Shown in pieces: positions 10,545-24,400 of a DNA stretch of 64,000 nt. This stretch comes from Thunnus maccoyii. Lineage: Eukaryota > Chordata > Actinopteri > Scombriformes > Scombridae. Each line of letters opens with the position of its first letter. Within the stretch, counting starts at the first letter, position 1. The stretch is from the NCBI RefSeq assembly GCF_910596095.1, contig NC_056542.1:29332957-29396956 (forward strand). Direction: 5' to 3'. The notes beneath the pieces are model-generated. The model had not been told where the DNA came from and made no database searches. It saw only the letters and a program-made list of their open reading frames with translations. The translations under genes were made by a program, and so were the position numbers.

Positions 10545-13500
10545 CTCTGTCTTCTCTGTGGACTGCCATAATGTACTCACTGCCCACTGTGCTGCTGGAT
10601 ATTAAATTGACTGGGCATCATCCAAGGTCCACCATATGACTGGTGAAGTGAAAGCTGCGGACAGACAGAGATGAGGATACACTGTGAACCCTTTTAAACC
10701 CACAACAACATGCAGCATGTCAGTACGTTGTCAAAAAGGGACATTTCAGACTCATTCTGACATTCTAACTGTCTTTTACAGCGTATCCAAGTTATGTTGT
10801 GTTCTCTAGACCTGTAACACACCGTACATGCTCTACTGTCACAGAAACCTCACTTGAGAAGCTGCTGAGACATCATCACACGCACTTTACTGTGTCATCA
10901 TCCATAATCTAATTTCATCTGATGAGGTGGCATGCTAAGCTGACAGTATTTAGTGTAGTGGAAGAATGTTGCTCTGTATGTAACATATACTGTAGGCCTG
11001 TCTGGTTTGCCTTCCTCAGTTACAGTACACTGATAATGAAAATTGGAGTGAACTTCCTGTTTGGCAAGTGGAGAGAATAGCAAATATACTGTGCGTTGAC
11101 TGCCTGAGCAAGTTATTGAACTTTCAGGAGAAAATATCTTGGAGGTAGTTTGACAAGCTTTTCCTCATTTTCCTTGTGCATTCCAACTAGTCAGCCCTGG
11201 AACCAAATGAGACATTTTATCTCATGATAACAAATCATAGTGCCACTTTAGTAAAATAGCAACACAGGGATACAGTGGTGTATTAGTGTAAGACAAGGTG
11301 ATGCTTGTGTCCCAACAAAAAGTTTAAGATCTTTGGTTTAACCTGTGTGGACTCATACCTCAGGTGTTGAAATACATTGAATTGTTGCATTGTAAATGTA
11401 CTGTATCAATCATTTAATTTATTAGTCTGAAGTGCAAGAAGAAGTTTACTACAGTTAGTATCTTCCCATTAAGTGGTTTTGAAAGTCATGCTTATAACGC
11501 TTATGCAAACAAAAAAAGTTCTTCATTTAGTAATTACAGAAACCAATTATTGCAACACACACCAAATCCTCCACTATAATCCGTGCTCTTACTGAGCAGA
11601 GCATCTGCATCAGGTCAGAACATGTTAAATGTCAGCAGCAACTTTGAATATTATAAGTGATTCATATGATAAATAAGCACCTTTTAAAGCCCCACTTCAG
11701 CCAGCCAAGAGGCTCTTTCAAGTCTATTTGAGATGACGCCACCTTATAGATATTCTGTGTAACAGTATAAGCAACATATACTGTTTCTAAGTGGTGTTTT
11801 GAAAGTGTGATTCATGTTATATTTGTGATATTTGTCTCTTTTTATACAGGGATTGATAGTCCAGAGGATCTATGTATTCTGTATTCTAACAGAGCAGCTT
11901 GCTACCTGAAAGATGGCAACAGTCAAGACTGCATACAGGACTGCACAAAGTAAGAGCATTTGTATACTGACCTTGTAATTATTTCTGTGTAAGTGGAGTG
12001 AGAATGTTAGCTGTGACCCAAATTTCACAATTACAACAAAAACCTTTTTATGGTTTCCTGTTTTTTTCAGCTTTATCATTTAGCATACCTCAGTAGCAGA
12101 TCCCTATCAGTTTAAGAGGGGATTTGCACTGGGGTGTGCTGCAAGGGATTTTAGATTAATCTCTTTAGAAGTGGTTTTATAAGCAGCAAAGTCAGTATAA
12201 CCTGAAGGAATCTCCCATGTGAAAGCTTCAGATTCAGCATAAGATTTTTACACCAACACACTCACATTTACATACTTACATACAACAACAGCACAAGACT
12301 GCAGCCACATGAAAATTTATCACCTATAGTGCTCAATCCAGAAGGACAGAACTTTCAGACACCAGAATCTATAGCAGAGGACCCAGACTTGATCCTTTGC
12401 TCTTGTCTCATTACATCTATTTATACCAACCAGAGCCCTGGAGCTGCAGCCATTCTCTCTCAAGCCCCTCCTGCGCCGGGCCATGGCTTATGAGTCTCTG
12501 GAGCGCTACCGTAAGGCCTACGTGGATTATAAGACTGTCCTGCAGATAGACATCAGCGTGCAAGCAGCACATGACAGTGTCAACAGGTATTGGTCTTCAC
12601 CTCTCACTTCAGCTGAGAGGCTGCAGAGGAGCAGGGAGATGACGGCACTGAAACACAGAACTGACTGAATGGCTCAGACTTTAATGCTCACATTTTGAAT
12701 GCTCTGATGGGCAAAACAAAGCCAACATTTGGCTGAATATTACAGTCATGACAGCGTTAATGACTGTTACTGCCTTTTATTTGTACTGAATAAGGCAGTT
12801 ACTATGAAAGTATCAACTTTAATAATGAGTGACACATAATATTATTAGCTGATTTAAGATAAGGAAATAAGAGAAATTAGAGATTTTCTTGCTGTATCTG
12901 CCTTACACAAAATTCTTTCCATAATTTGAATCATTTTCTATATTGAAAATCAACCAAACAGAATCAAAAGAAAACAAATCAAATGTACAAAGTCTGATTA
13001 GCGGTTAACAGATTTAGCTGCTGTTGAAAAGCAGCTCCAGCTAGAGGCTAATTATGGCTCTCAGACTGCATGTCCTCTCTCTGTTACGCAATACGGAAAC
13101 TCACCTGGCTGCTTTGTGTCCAGGAGTAGAACCAGTATTTGACCTTATAGAGTATCTACAAAACTAAACTTAGATGCTTGTTTAAAATAATACACCAAGC
13201 AGTTGAAAAGTCTCAAATGCATAAACCTTAAGGAGTAATTTTCTTTCAGTCTTTTCATGTCTTACTTGTCTGTGTGTGACTGTGTATGTGCATGTGTGTC
13301 AATATGTAACATCCATGTATTAAGTGATTTCTATCCTCCTCCAGGATCACCCGGATGCTGATTGATCAGGATGGTTCTGAGTGGAGAGAGAAGCTTCCGG
13401 ACATTCCCCTGGTGCCTCTGTCAGCTCAGCAGCACCGCAGAGAGGAGCCACCCAGCGCTGAGGTCCTCCAGGCTCGAGCGGAGAAGGCCGCCAGGGATGC

Positions 13501-16500
13501 TGGTTTGTGTTTTTTTTTTTTTTTAAATCATAAGAACCTCTTCTAAGTTGTCTGTAGAAACATGTGATTACTCATGGTGTGAATTGGGGTTTGAAATATT
13601 TGTGCAATTAAATCTCAACATGTCACCGTGTGTCTCCTGTACAAATCCTTAAGCTTGATCTTAGTGAAACCTCTGTGAGGGAGGCATCAGGGTAAGATAG
13701 CCCTGTGCTCTCTAAAGCCCACGTTATGCCTGAGCAAGGAAACGCCCGTGTGAAAAGCCTCAGTGACAGAAGTGTTTTAAAAGTGTCTCTCCATAAAATT
13801 GTCATATATTGGACTACACAACAGTATATAAAATACTTAAAATTTGCTCCCCCTTGACCAACTACAGCAGCAAAATGATACCTAAACATGAATGCGTCAG
13901 TAATAATAATCCAATGACATATTATATAACAGTCACAGGGACCATTTTTTCTGCAATGAGCACTGTAACTGGTGATGGTAAGTAACATTTTTAATGCAGA
14001 ACTTTTACTTGTTGAGTATATTTACATTGCAGTATTGCTACTTTTACAAAATAAAGTATCGCGATACTTCTTCTACCACTGCTTGACATCAACATTGAGG
14101 AATAAATGAGAATCAGCTCTAAATTTTGACCATTAAAACTTTCACTGTTCTGGTTTCTGTCACTGCCCCCTGAGAAATGAAGGAGATGTTAAAGGCCTAA
14201 TTTTTGTATAAGTGAACGTGTCCCCTCTGTTCGCTGACCATGCAGTTTCTCCATTCCCATGGCTGTGTTACAGCTGTTATTTTTAAACTCTAATGAAAAG
14301 ATAGACTGGCACAGTTTTTCCTCCCAGAAGACACTTTGCAGCAGATTGATTAGCCCTTAGTCCACACCGTGACTGATTGCTGACTTAACTTTCGTGCCTC
14401 ACGTCCAGCAAGCCCAGCATTAATTTTGAGGATTTAAACCCCCGAGCATTACAACGCTGGCATAATTCCTTGTGTGAGGTTTTCTTAGACATAAAGGAAG
14501 TCAATTAAACTACATTGCAAATGTGTGGATTGAGTGTGGGTTCATTACTTAAACAGAAAGGCAAGAGTTGAGTTGCTCTTTTTGTGAATAAGCAATAACA
14601 AGTAATCATTTTATTTTGTCTTCCAGAAAGGAAAGCAGAAGTCCGTTTTACAGCTTTGAAGCAAGAAGGGAATGAGTTTGTGAAGAAGGGCCAATACCAG
14701 GATGCTCTGGGAAAGTATACTGAATGCCTTAAGCTAAAGCCAGAAGAGTGTGCTATCTACACCAACAGGTTAGACACTCACCCAAGCTTGAACAAACACA
14801 CACTGCTGTGGTCTTTCACTTTCTGTTCCTCAATATTTTGTGACTAATACTCTGCAATACATTTTTTCACCTCTCATGATTTGTTGCCTTACAAAGCAGG
14901 GATGTCAGAAAACACAGAGAAAATCCAGTCATTCATTTGGTTAAATTAAGACAGACTGATCAATTATCCCCAGCTGTCATCTGTCAGGCGGCACATTGAG
15001 CTCTGTAGCTAATCCCAACCGGTCGTCTGTCTGTCAGTGGTAGTAAATTAGTTTGTATTGTTGGTAAGTTGGAACAGAGTGACTCAGGAAACAGCTGCTT
15101 GATTCGGCACTGTTTATCACTACTCCACTTATAGCCTCCACCATATTATCTTCCATCTAGAGAGAAACACAGTGATCACAGCACATGCAGCTTCATTCTC
15201 TGTCTCCCACTGCCCTCCCCTGCTTTCTTTTCACAATAGTAGGTAGATTGTTGATCGTGTTGCAGAGGAAACTGTGATGCTGACATGAATAATTTCCTAT
15301 TGTGTATTTGCGTGTGGATGTTGAGGTCTGCTATGGAAAGAGCTTGTATGTACAGCCACACCAGAGCAAACACCTGAATGCCACCTCCACACAGCTGCTG
15401 AGACCCATCAGGCTAACACAACTGACAGTGAATGAAAAACAAGTGGAGAAGCTATTAGAGCAAATTTCAGAGATGCTAATTCTGTCTCTTGTCTCATCTA
15501 TTTCATATTAAAATATGAAATAGAAAAATAATCATTTTCATTCCTTCAGCCTTTATTACTAAGTCTGATTCACAGGCGATGAGTCACAAACTCATGATAC
15601 CTTTTAGTCATGCCTCAAATAAGATTAGCTGCTGGTGACAAAAATAAAAATCACAAGTGACGTGTGTGTATTTGTGTTTGCAGAGCCCTGTGCTACTTGA
15701 AGCTGGAAAGGTTTACTGACGCCAAGCAGGACTGTGATGCAGCACTGAAACTGGAGCCAACCAATAAGAAGGCCTTCTACAGACGAGCACTGGCCAATAA
15801 AGGCCTCAAGGTGAAGGGAGCTGACCATTAAACACTAATGCCTCTGAGGAATCTGCTCAGTTAACAGCTGTTTTGTGTCAAAGAGGGATTAAATTGAATT
15901 TGTCAAACCTTAAAATAATTCATCTCGTGTTTAAAAATGTCAGTTGCACATATTGGGTTCATAGACAAAGGCATTATTTCTCTGTAGAATTCACATATTA
16001 AGTGAGCCCTCACACATTTTCAATGCAATGATTGGCAACAGTCCTTTACGCACACAGAGGTTTTGTGTTTGTGTCAGCATCAGTATTGTCTGTTAATCCC
16101 TGCAACAGGACTACCTGGCGTGCAGCTCTGACCTGCAGGAGGTGCTGCAGCAGGACCCTAATGTGCAGGAGGCTGAGAAGGAGCTGGAGGAGGTCACAGT
16201 GCTGCTCAGACAGAGTCTGGCCAACGCCTCACCAGTCAAAACCAGGAAGATCGTCCCCATCACAGAGGTGAATGCACGTGCCATTTTTTGAATATTTCAA
16301 GCAGGGGCGGAGACAGACTGCCATCAACCCCCTGAATAGCACTGGACTGTGCAGTGATTTTGGTTTAGTGGCCATGGTCAGAAACACAGACTTTAAAAAC
16401 TTGTAGCATTATGCATCTGCATCCAAGTTTGACAAAGTAAACATTAGGAATATATTTTAAAACTAAATTAAAGTTTATTGTGAGAGGGTTGGAAGAACCC

Positions 16501-17787
16501 ACTGACAATTAACACCCAACTCTGTGTTTTAGCAGCTTTTAACCACTTTGAGATCATTATTTTGGTTTTCCAACAGCCGGATCGTACAATAGACTGTATG
16601 ATTTTGTATCTCTGCTTTCCTCAACCTCACATATGAAACTGTAGGCATCTATTTCCAGCAAATAAGCTTAGACATCAATCAGAAGTCAATTGTACACTTC
16701 TTTCCCAGCAAGAAACAGTATTGTAAAGGATTGACAAGTGAAGAAAGTCTTCTCTTCAATATATGCAACTACAATGACCAGCACCCAGTGTGCATTCACT
16801 ATTCAACTATTTCTATATAAGTTAAGAAAGTTGAGCATCTAGCAGCACATCTTTCAGGAGCTGTTGAAAATATTAGATTTAAGTGTATCAGCTCTGTGTC
16901 TGATGGATGTGACTGTGTTCTGTGTATCTCAATGCTTCTTGGGAGTTGTAGTTGTAGTATTTTTCTGTAGTCTTCTATAGATTTCTCACCTTACATTATT
17001 GTATCTACACAGTTTTCTACATTTGTAATAATCAGTAATAATATTCAGTAATAAAGCCCCCCTGCTGTCTTTTCTCTGTAAAACCACTTTTACAACCTCT
17101 GTTTATCTTCCTCCTCAGGTGGAGGGTGACGAGGAAACGTCAGCCGTTCCTAACCCAGACAGCAGCTGCAGAGAGGATGTCACCATCAACCTCCAGCCGA
17201 CCAACGCATACGAGTTCGGCCAAGCATTAAACCTAGCTCACAGCAGCGGGAACATGGTGGCCTGCGCTGAGCTGCTGGCCTCCACAACTCCAGAGATGCT
17301 TCCACAGTTCCTCAGCACTCAGCTAGACGGACACACGCTCAGTTTCATCATGCAAGCACTGGACTCCCACCTCCTGGAGAAAGACCCCAACCAGGTCTAC
17401 AAACACCTCAACCATCTGCACACTGCTGACAGGTTCTCGGTAAGAGAGTTTACTTTCCATTCAAACAAAGTTTTATAACTAACAAAAACCTTCAATATAA
17501 AAAGATATTTAAAGCAAAAATAGCTTGAGCTTTATTTATAAGTCACATATAAAAATCTCCTATCTCATAAATGATAATGTAGTTTCATAAGTAATCTGTC
17601 CTCTTTGTCCACAGCAGCTGAGGTTTGGGTGATAAATGATGATATGCTGTTTCTGCAGGTTGTACTGATGCTGCTGGAGAAGGACGAGCGTCGCCACATG
17701 ACTCAGCTGTTCGAGCATCTGTCAGCTGTAGAGAGCACAGAGTTCACAAAGAACGATGTTCAGAACCTGGCCAACAAATACATCTGA
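5562..17787 (+). CDS. spag1: sperm-associated antigen 1, TPR co-chaperone for axonemal dynein-arm assembly
   Basis: Exons: 5562-5707, 5986-6145, 6271-6393, 6486-6556, 6754-6845, 6966-7071, 7273-7403, 7605-7711, 8151-8292, 9270-9728, 11850-11949, 12434-12586, 13345-13502, 14627-14768, 15684-15810, 16109-16267, 17119-17439, 17659-17787. They sum to 2826 nt, 941 aa (human about 926). Three TPR blocks lie at about residues 206-312, 481-596 and 655-775. Each carries the K/N...N...K/R pattern of a carboxylate clamp for Hsp70/Hsp90 C-termini (for example NRAQ, NRAA, NRAL and the L/Y-RRA turns). An RPAP3_C domain covers about 818-935. An acidic run (EVEEDEEEDN) and a Ser-rich linker, both low complexity, separate blocks one and two. 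SPAG1 acts in the cytoplasm in dynein preassembly with R2TP-like complexes; human loss causes primary ciliary dyskinesia. The start is the first ATG after exon 1. Teleost a/b paralogue is undecided. Confidence 0.97.
7712..9269 (+). other. spag1 introns around the acidic-linker exon
   Basis: Introns 7712-8150 and 8293-9269, separated by the exon at 8151-8292. The second ends in a long pyrimidine tract including a CT repeat at about 9205-9222 and CCCT runs up to the acceptor at 9268-9269. No other feature is recognised. Confidence 0.6.
9729..11849 (+). other. spag1 long intron between the two halves of TPR block 2
   Basis: A 2.1 kb intron splitting TPR block 2. It holds a CA microsatellite at 10495-10541. 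No exon or transposon terminus is recognised. Open frames here lack coding character and family similarity. Confidence 0.6.
10495..10541. repeat. CA dinucleotide microsatellite
   Basis: About 23 uninterrupted CA units inside a spag1 intron, flanked by CCACCAT and CCCTCTCTG. Confidence 0.95.
12587..17118 (+). other. spag1 3' introns
   Basis: Introns 12587-13344, 13503-14626, 14769-15683, 15811-16108 and 16268-17118. They are AT-rich with no recognised repeat ends or RNA genes. The intron starting at 13503 has a poor donor (GTTTGT) followed at once by a T run, which could reduce splicing efficiency. Confidence 0.55.
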
Positions 17788-19225
17788 CCCTCCTGTCCCT
17801 GCTCCCTGCTGCATGAGCTGCTGCACCACTACAACTCTTGGATCTATGCAAAACACTGCACAAGAACTGAGAACACAAAGGCAGGAAGCTGCAGAATGTG
17901 CCCCAGAGCAATACAATGGAACTGAGTCACATTCACTTTACTGGTCTGTGCTGTAAATGATCTGACACTGTATGTTTGACTGACTGTATAAGGAATATAT
18001 TTTTCTCTCCAGAACATTTTGCTATGCAGATTTACTTTTCTACCACCACTAAACATTTGCATTGTACAACAGGCAGACAATTGGGTACTATGGACCTATC
18101 ACTTTAGTGTATTGATAAGTAGGGTCCAATGTACATTGTTACATAAGCCTACAGGCAAGTGTTTCCCCTACAGGCAGTTTTGTTTGCTCAGGACGGGCTT
18201 GTACTCCCCGCACTGAGCTCAGTTCTTCTGGTCCTTGAACCCTGTCAGTCCTTTGATAGTAGTCATTTGATAAATGAGCTGCTGTCAGAGCTACTCGGCG
18301 AACACCAGCCAAGATCAGAAATTATATTCAGTGCATGCTGAATATTAACTAGGAAAGGAGCAAGTGATGTAATTTGCTACTCAGCTACTCAGTCCTTACT
18401 GCGGGACAAAACCATAAGATAAAGTTACAGTTTTATTATGACTGTATGTACTGAATTATCTTCATGGAAGACATAGGCCTGCATGATATTATTGCTGTTC
18501 TGTGCAGTATGATAACAGTTGTCTGTTGAACTGATATCTACTGACAGTGTTGTAGGAGAAAATATCATTTGTAACCTTATATGACTCAGATGCTTTTTTT
18601 GTTTTTCAGCTATGCAATTAGATCTGCATTCTAATGTAAACTCACTCTTAAAGGCTGGTGTTTGTGTCTTTTCCATAAGGAGTGACATGAAGTCATTCAC
18701 CCTATTTGTTTACCAAATTAGCCTGCCAGCCAACGCACATCTTCACATTCATCTTCAGCAGTTCAGACATGCAGATGTGTGACGCACCAGAGAGAAGCAG
18801 CAGCATCTTTATGAGATGTGTGCCTTGGATTTCAGATTAGGGATCAATTTACATTTTGAGGAGTGTACAGACACTCCTCAAGAGAGAGTATATTTGTCAC
18901 TTAACTCCATGCACATAATTGTTTCAAATGTATCATTTATTTGCTAATTTAAAGATCTTATATTCATGTATTTAATTATTGAATATTACAGTCACCCAAA
19001 TTTGACTGCCTGAATCCAAACCATTGTTTTCAAATGTTTTATCAGTTCTACATGAATGTACCAAATTTAGTTCAGGGAGACAAGTTGGAGCACAAGAGGC
19101 AATAATTTAACATGTTCCACAGTCTCTCTTCACTGTGGTTTTAATATTATATTTCAGTAGAGATGTAAAAGAAAAGTATTCAATATACACAGTGGGCTAT
19201 TCAATAAACTGGAAAAATATAAAGG
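17788..19225 (+). other. spag1: spag1 3' UTR
   Basis: The first AATAAA downstream of the stop that I find on this strand is at 19203-19208, predicting a 1.4 kb 3' UTR. No other gene is seen in the stretch. The exact cleavage site is inferred. Confidence 0.55.
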
Positions 19226-19319
19226 TTCTCTTCTTTATGCTATGATGAAATTAAACCATTGAGAAACACACTTGAATTACGATGGAATATTTACAGTGCT
19301 TGAAAAACCAGATGACAAC

Positions 19320-21417
19320 ATTTCATATATTTTTTTATTTTTCTGATATGCATTTACACGCATATAGTAAAGCAAATTACCAAACAAATATACAAATACC
19401 TTATGCCATTCTGCATTTATATCTGGCACTAGTGTTCAAATTAGGATCAAGAAACTGGAGTTTTGGTGATGAATGAGAAACAGAACCAGGGAGGAAGAAC
19501 AAAATGACATTTGCTTTAATGCGGGGAGGACTGCAGCATTTAGCCTTATCCACTGAACCAAATTGAGTGTTCATTCAGTAACAGACCAGGGTGAAAATAC
19601 CATTCAAGATGCTTTTACCTACCTGGTAGAGGTTCACCTGAGCTGACTCAGTGGCCTCAATAAAGTGGACCACTGAGCAGTAAAGACAGGCTTAAGCAAA
19701 CACTTGAAAAACAGAATTTGACTTCAAGTCTGCTCAGCAGCACCGATTGGCAACACAAACAGGAATCGCAGGACAAATCAATAGGGAAGATAACCCATAA
19801 CATACCTATGCATTCCTATTAACCTTGTGCATTGCAGAGCATCAATATAATAAGAAATACGGATAACAGTGCAGGTGCCTTGAGCCGTTCTGCGGCCTCA
19901 GTTATTTGCGTAGCGTTTGTGAAGCGTGTATGAAACAGCAGTCTGCATGTCTGTATCATCCTGGGTCTTGTCTTCATTCATCCCCATGGTGTAAAAAGGA
20001 TGCACCATACGATGTTTACAGGTGACAAGTCAAAGGTATAAGATTTAACAAGAGCCTGAGTGCTGTCTTTGGTAGGCAATTGAAAAGTCTTCATTTACCA
20101 TGTCTACCACAGTATGATGTGTATGTGAATGAATACCATGAGAGCGTCCCTCCTACACAGACAGACATTCTGCTATCTAGAATGAGTTGCTGTTGTTTTT
20201 GTTTGAAGTCTTGAAGACACAGTGGAGAGAGAGAGACAAACAGAACACAAACAGCTTCTTGAAGGCACCATGAGTTAACAAAGAAAGATATCAAAGCTCT
20301 CTCTTACTCAGTGAGGCGAGACCATCAGCCTGAATAAATCACCTTTGAACAGGACAAAACATTTTCTTTATACAATTTCACAGAATTGACCAACCCATTG
20401 GTTAATGGTATTATAATGACTTTCAGCATTATCTTGATAACCGTGGCCTTCCAGAGACCTCTTTCTCAAATCTGCTTCCATCAACCCTCACCCTCCCTCC
20501 CCCCAACATATCATCACAAGCTTTCCACAGAACAAAATGAGCAAAAAGGCCGGAGCTTCCAAAGCCATCTTAGCACTGAAAGCACGCTGATAGTTTTGGG
20601 CTATAGGTCTAAACTCAGTGGTCACCAAGTTGCTAAAAAGCTGTCGAACACCATCTTCCAAAATGGGAATACAGCTATGTGCATCCATCTGAAGAGAATC
20701 TCAGTTGTGTTACAGGTTGATTTTAGTGCTAAAGTGATTTTGGATGTTGAGCCTGGGCCTCAAAATTATACATTAGAGGGTTTCTTTCAAACTAAAAAAC
20801 AAAAAAAAAAATCTTTTTATTTTTTCAAATAATTACAGAAAAGAACACAAGGTTCCTCTTTTACTTATAAGTCAATCTGGGGAAAAAAAGGAGTTGTGAA
20901 TCATATTGCCTGGTCCCTGTTTGAGTTCACTTTTGGAAAGCTGTAACATTAAGATTCCTGCATGGTGTTGCATCTGCATTGAAGAGCCAAAAATCAAATA
21001 CTTGCAAAACTGGCACAGTGGTTTTATTTAAACCTACACATATCAATATGACGGCGACCAAATCAGGGGGCTGCTCTCCGTTACAAGTGGTGGTGAACTA
21101 TTGAAAGTGTGTCAGCAGTCTGCGGGTCGCACAGCAGAAACACCAGCATTCACAACCTTAACATTTCTCACATGGCTGCATTGTGAAAACCTCTCAATAC
21201 TCCTAACAAGCTTACTGACAGTCAGTGGACACACAGGTCCCCTTCTTTACTCAAAGGTTGCTTTTTATGAAGACATTGATCCCAAAGTAACATGTCCCCT
21301 TTACAAGGGAATAACAGATAATGCAGGTTAAACTGTAAACTAGGATTGTTAGTTTCGTGGAGGAAAAGATGTTAAATAAAAACAGAGCGTCTGTGCAGCA
21401 CTTAAGGTATTGAGATT
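19320..21417 (-). other. rnf19a: rnf19a 3' UTR (probable extent)
   Basis: Follows the rnf19a stop at 21418-21420. Candidate reverse-strand AATAAA signals are TTTATT at about 21023, 20817 and 19334. The most distal gives a 2.1 kb UTR ending close to the spag1 poly(A) signal. Which signal is used cannot be decided from sequence alone. No reading frame here looks like a gene. Confidence 0.5.
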
Positions 21418-24400
21418 TTATATGTCAGTCTGTATACAGGAGTTCTTGGGTTGCTGCTGGGTTTGGGTTGGTTGGTGTGGTTGATGGTGGTTGTTGTTGG
21501 TTTCTTTTAGCAGCTCTCCGGTGTTGCTGTGAGAGTCCAGGTCAGCGGGGCACACCAGGTTGACATTCTCCTCTGTGATGAAGCAGAGAGGGGAGAGCTC
21601 TGCACCGTGGCCCAGGGAGGAGGTGGTGGAGGTGGGGGAGTGGGGAGTGATCACAGCTCCTTGTCCCTGGGATGAGGACGAGGAAGCCGGGCAGGTCTCA
21701 AGGCGGTCGTTCTCCACCTCAGGTAAAGGGCTGACGGTGGCGAAGCGAGTGTGGTAGTCACCTCCACCAGAGCCGTGGCTACAGGACGTCTTCATGCTCT
21801 CCAGATCGGAGCAGCTGAACTCGGAGAAGTGGCTGGAGTGGGAGTCAGCCACCGAGGGCAGGCTGCCGCTCAGAGAAGGAGAGTCGAACTCTGAGGAGTT
21901 GGTGCTGCGCTGCTCCAGCAGCTGAGCATCCATGTCCTCCCGTGTCTCATTGATCTTGGTGCCTCCGCCGCCTTTCTTGCGCAGTTTGCCTTTGCTCTTT
22001 TTGCCCCCCGAGCTGGAAGAGGACGAGCAGGATGCCTCTTTGGCCCACTTGGTGGAGGTTCCTTTGCCCTCTGAGGAGGTGCAGCCGTTGGAGGGGCAGG
22101 TCCAGCCACAGCGGCCTACGTGGCTGCCATCATCCACGCTGCTGCCGCCACTGTGATGCCGTAGTTTACCGGGTTTGGATTCAATGTCGACCTGGACTTC
22201 CATACTGTTCCCATCTCTGGAATCCGGGATGATGAGGGAAGCAAAGAAACAAAGAAATAAGACATTTAAGAAAAGTACAGTATGTGTGTGTTTGATTAAG
22301 CAATAAGCCTTAGAAGGCTGTTTTACAATAGGCGCTTTAGGACCAAACAGTTCTGGGGACTCCCTGAGAGAACTACACATCGGGGAGCTCCTCTGAGAAC
22401 TACATACCTTCAAGGGTTTTTTTCTGTTTGCATTCACACCACCAATAGGAACACTGGGGCCAGTGGTTGGTATAGTAATGTTATTTCTGCGCCAGATCAA
22501 CAACAACAACAAGATGGAGGGCGCTGCGATCAGAGCTCTGTGTTTGTTGTGTGTCGTGGGTTTCATGATAATAACGGAATTGGAAAGGAGACATGAATTT
22601 AGACTATGCGGTTGCTTTATACAGGTTTTTAAAAATGGCGGTTGTCAGTGCTGCATCAAGGAGACTATAAAAGAAGGAAGGGTCATTACATCATAATACC
22701 AACGTTTTAATGCTCTGCTTGGTGCAACTCCTATTTAAGTCTATGCGAGATGCATGGACAAGCACATTAAAACCTAACTTATCTACACTACACTACTCTA
22801 CCAAATGAAAGAACACACTTAAGAAACAGATTTTTCAAAATGGTTCAGGTAAGAATATCAGGGTAAGACAATCTGAGGCAGAGTAGGGCAGGTCATGACT
22901 TCATAATCCTGAGAAAAAAAGAACAATACTAAAACAAAGTTTACTTTGCTTCACCATTGTCATATTACAATTATTAATCTCACATAGCCACAAACAGATA
23001 CATTACTTCATTTCTATGCATACTACAAACAACTGTGTTTGAAAAAAGAAAAATAGTATTAAAAATAAGTAGCCTCTTTCTTTCACACATTTCCAAAACA
23101 AACGCACCAGCTAGCCAACATTTTACGACATGAGGCAGTGGTGCTCATGGGAAATGTAGTCTTCATTCTGGGAAAACACTACCGCTTTTGCCCACAGGGC
23201 TGCTAAAATTAACACAAAATGAAAGTTCCTTGAAGTAACTTTAAGAAAATCTGTATTCTTCATTCCTTCTCTCTTCCTTTTATTTTGATCCGTGCATTGG
23301 TAGGCTATAAACTAACCCTTAACTATAAAACAACAAAGGCATTAATGTCAAGGCTATCAGAAACTTTTAGAAAAACTTTAAACAAACTTGATCAGAAAAT
23401 AATGCATCGTAATTATGAATTAGCTAACTTACTAATTTGAGTCTGTTACTAACCTCAATCACATGTGCATAAGAAGCTTAGCCATAAATATATAAAATAT
23501 CTGTGCCTCCCAGATTAACGATATGTGAAACTGAGAAGGGAGAGATGAAGGAGTGGTCTGTCCATTCACCACTACGCTAACTGCGTGAGCACCAACGGCA
23601 CCAATGTGTGTTCACACGCTACACTGTGATGTAATGACCCTTCCTTCTTTTATGGTTTCCTTGTGGTTTGAATTGGCTCATATGTTCGACCAATTACCAT
23701 ACACTTTCGTCACACAAGGTTCTTCTTATCCTCAGACAGTACCTACGCTGAAATAGGAGCTAAAAAAGTCCCTCAAAACAACGTTCTAAGAACTACAATC
23801 ATCCACAGATCCTGCAGTGCGGATACAATAAAAAAGAGGTACTTCCTGCAACAGCTCTTAGTACTATGAAAAAGTTTCTCCAGTCCAAAAGTGCCTGATG
23901 AGTCTGCAACTGCTAAGAGGCATCATTAGGCATAACGAAATCATAGTTTAACATTCTGATCTGTTCTAATCATTTTCTAGTTAATGCTTCCATAACAATA
24001 ATTGGATTCTCATCATTAATAAAAAAGAGAAAGCACTTATGCTCAAATATTTCCTCTTCCAATAAAAATCAAATATAAACAATTTCATGTTTTTCTTCTG
24101 CTGGTGTTTAGTATTTATGTGATCACAGCATGTTTATTTACAAGGTATTTCACAACAATCTATTTCATATTTTGTCTAGAGGGACACCGGCAACACAGAA
24201 CAACAAAAATGCTGACACAGTGATTCCTTCCAGCCAAATGGAGGTGATTTCTTACCTGTCAAGAGGCATGTAGGCATTAAGAATGGATCCAGCCATTGCT
24301 TTGGTGCTAGCGTTGTCGCTGATTGTACCCAGGCTGACAGTGCCAGACTCACCACTGAGACTGCAACGCTCCTTCTGCACATCAGCCTGTACCTCCAGCC

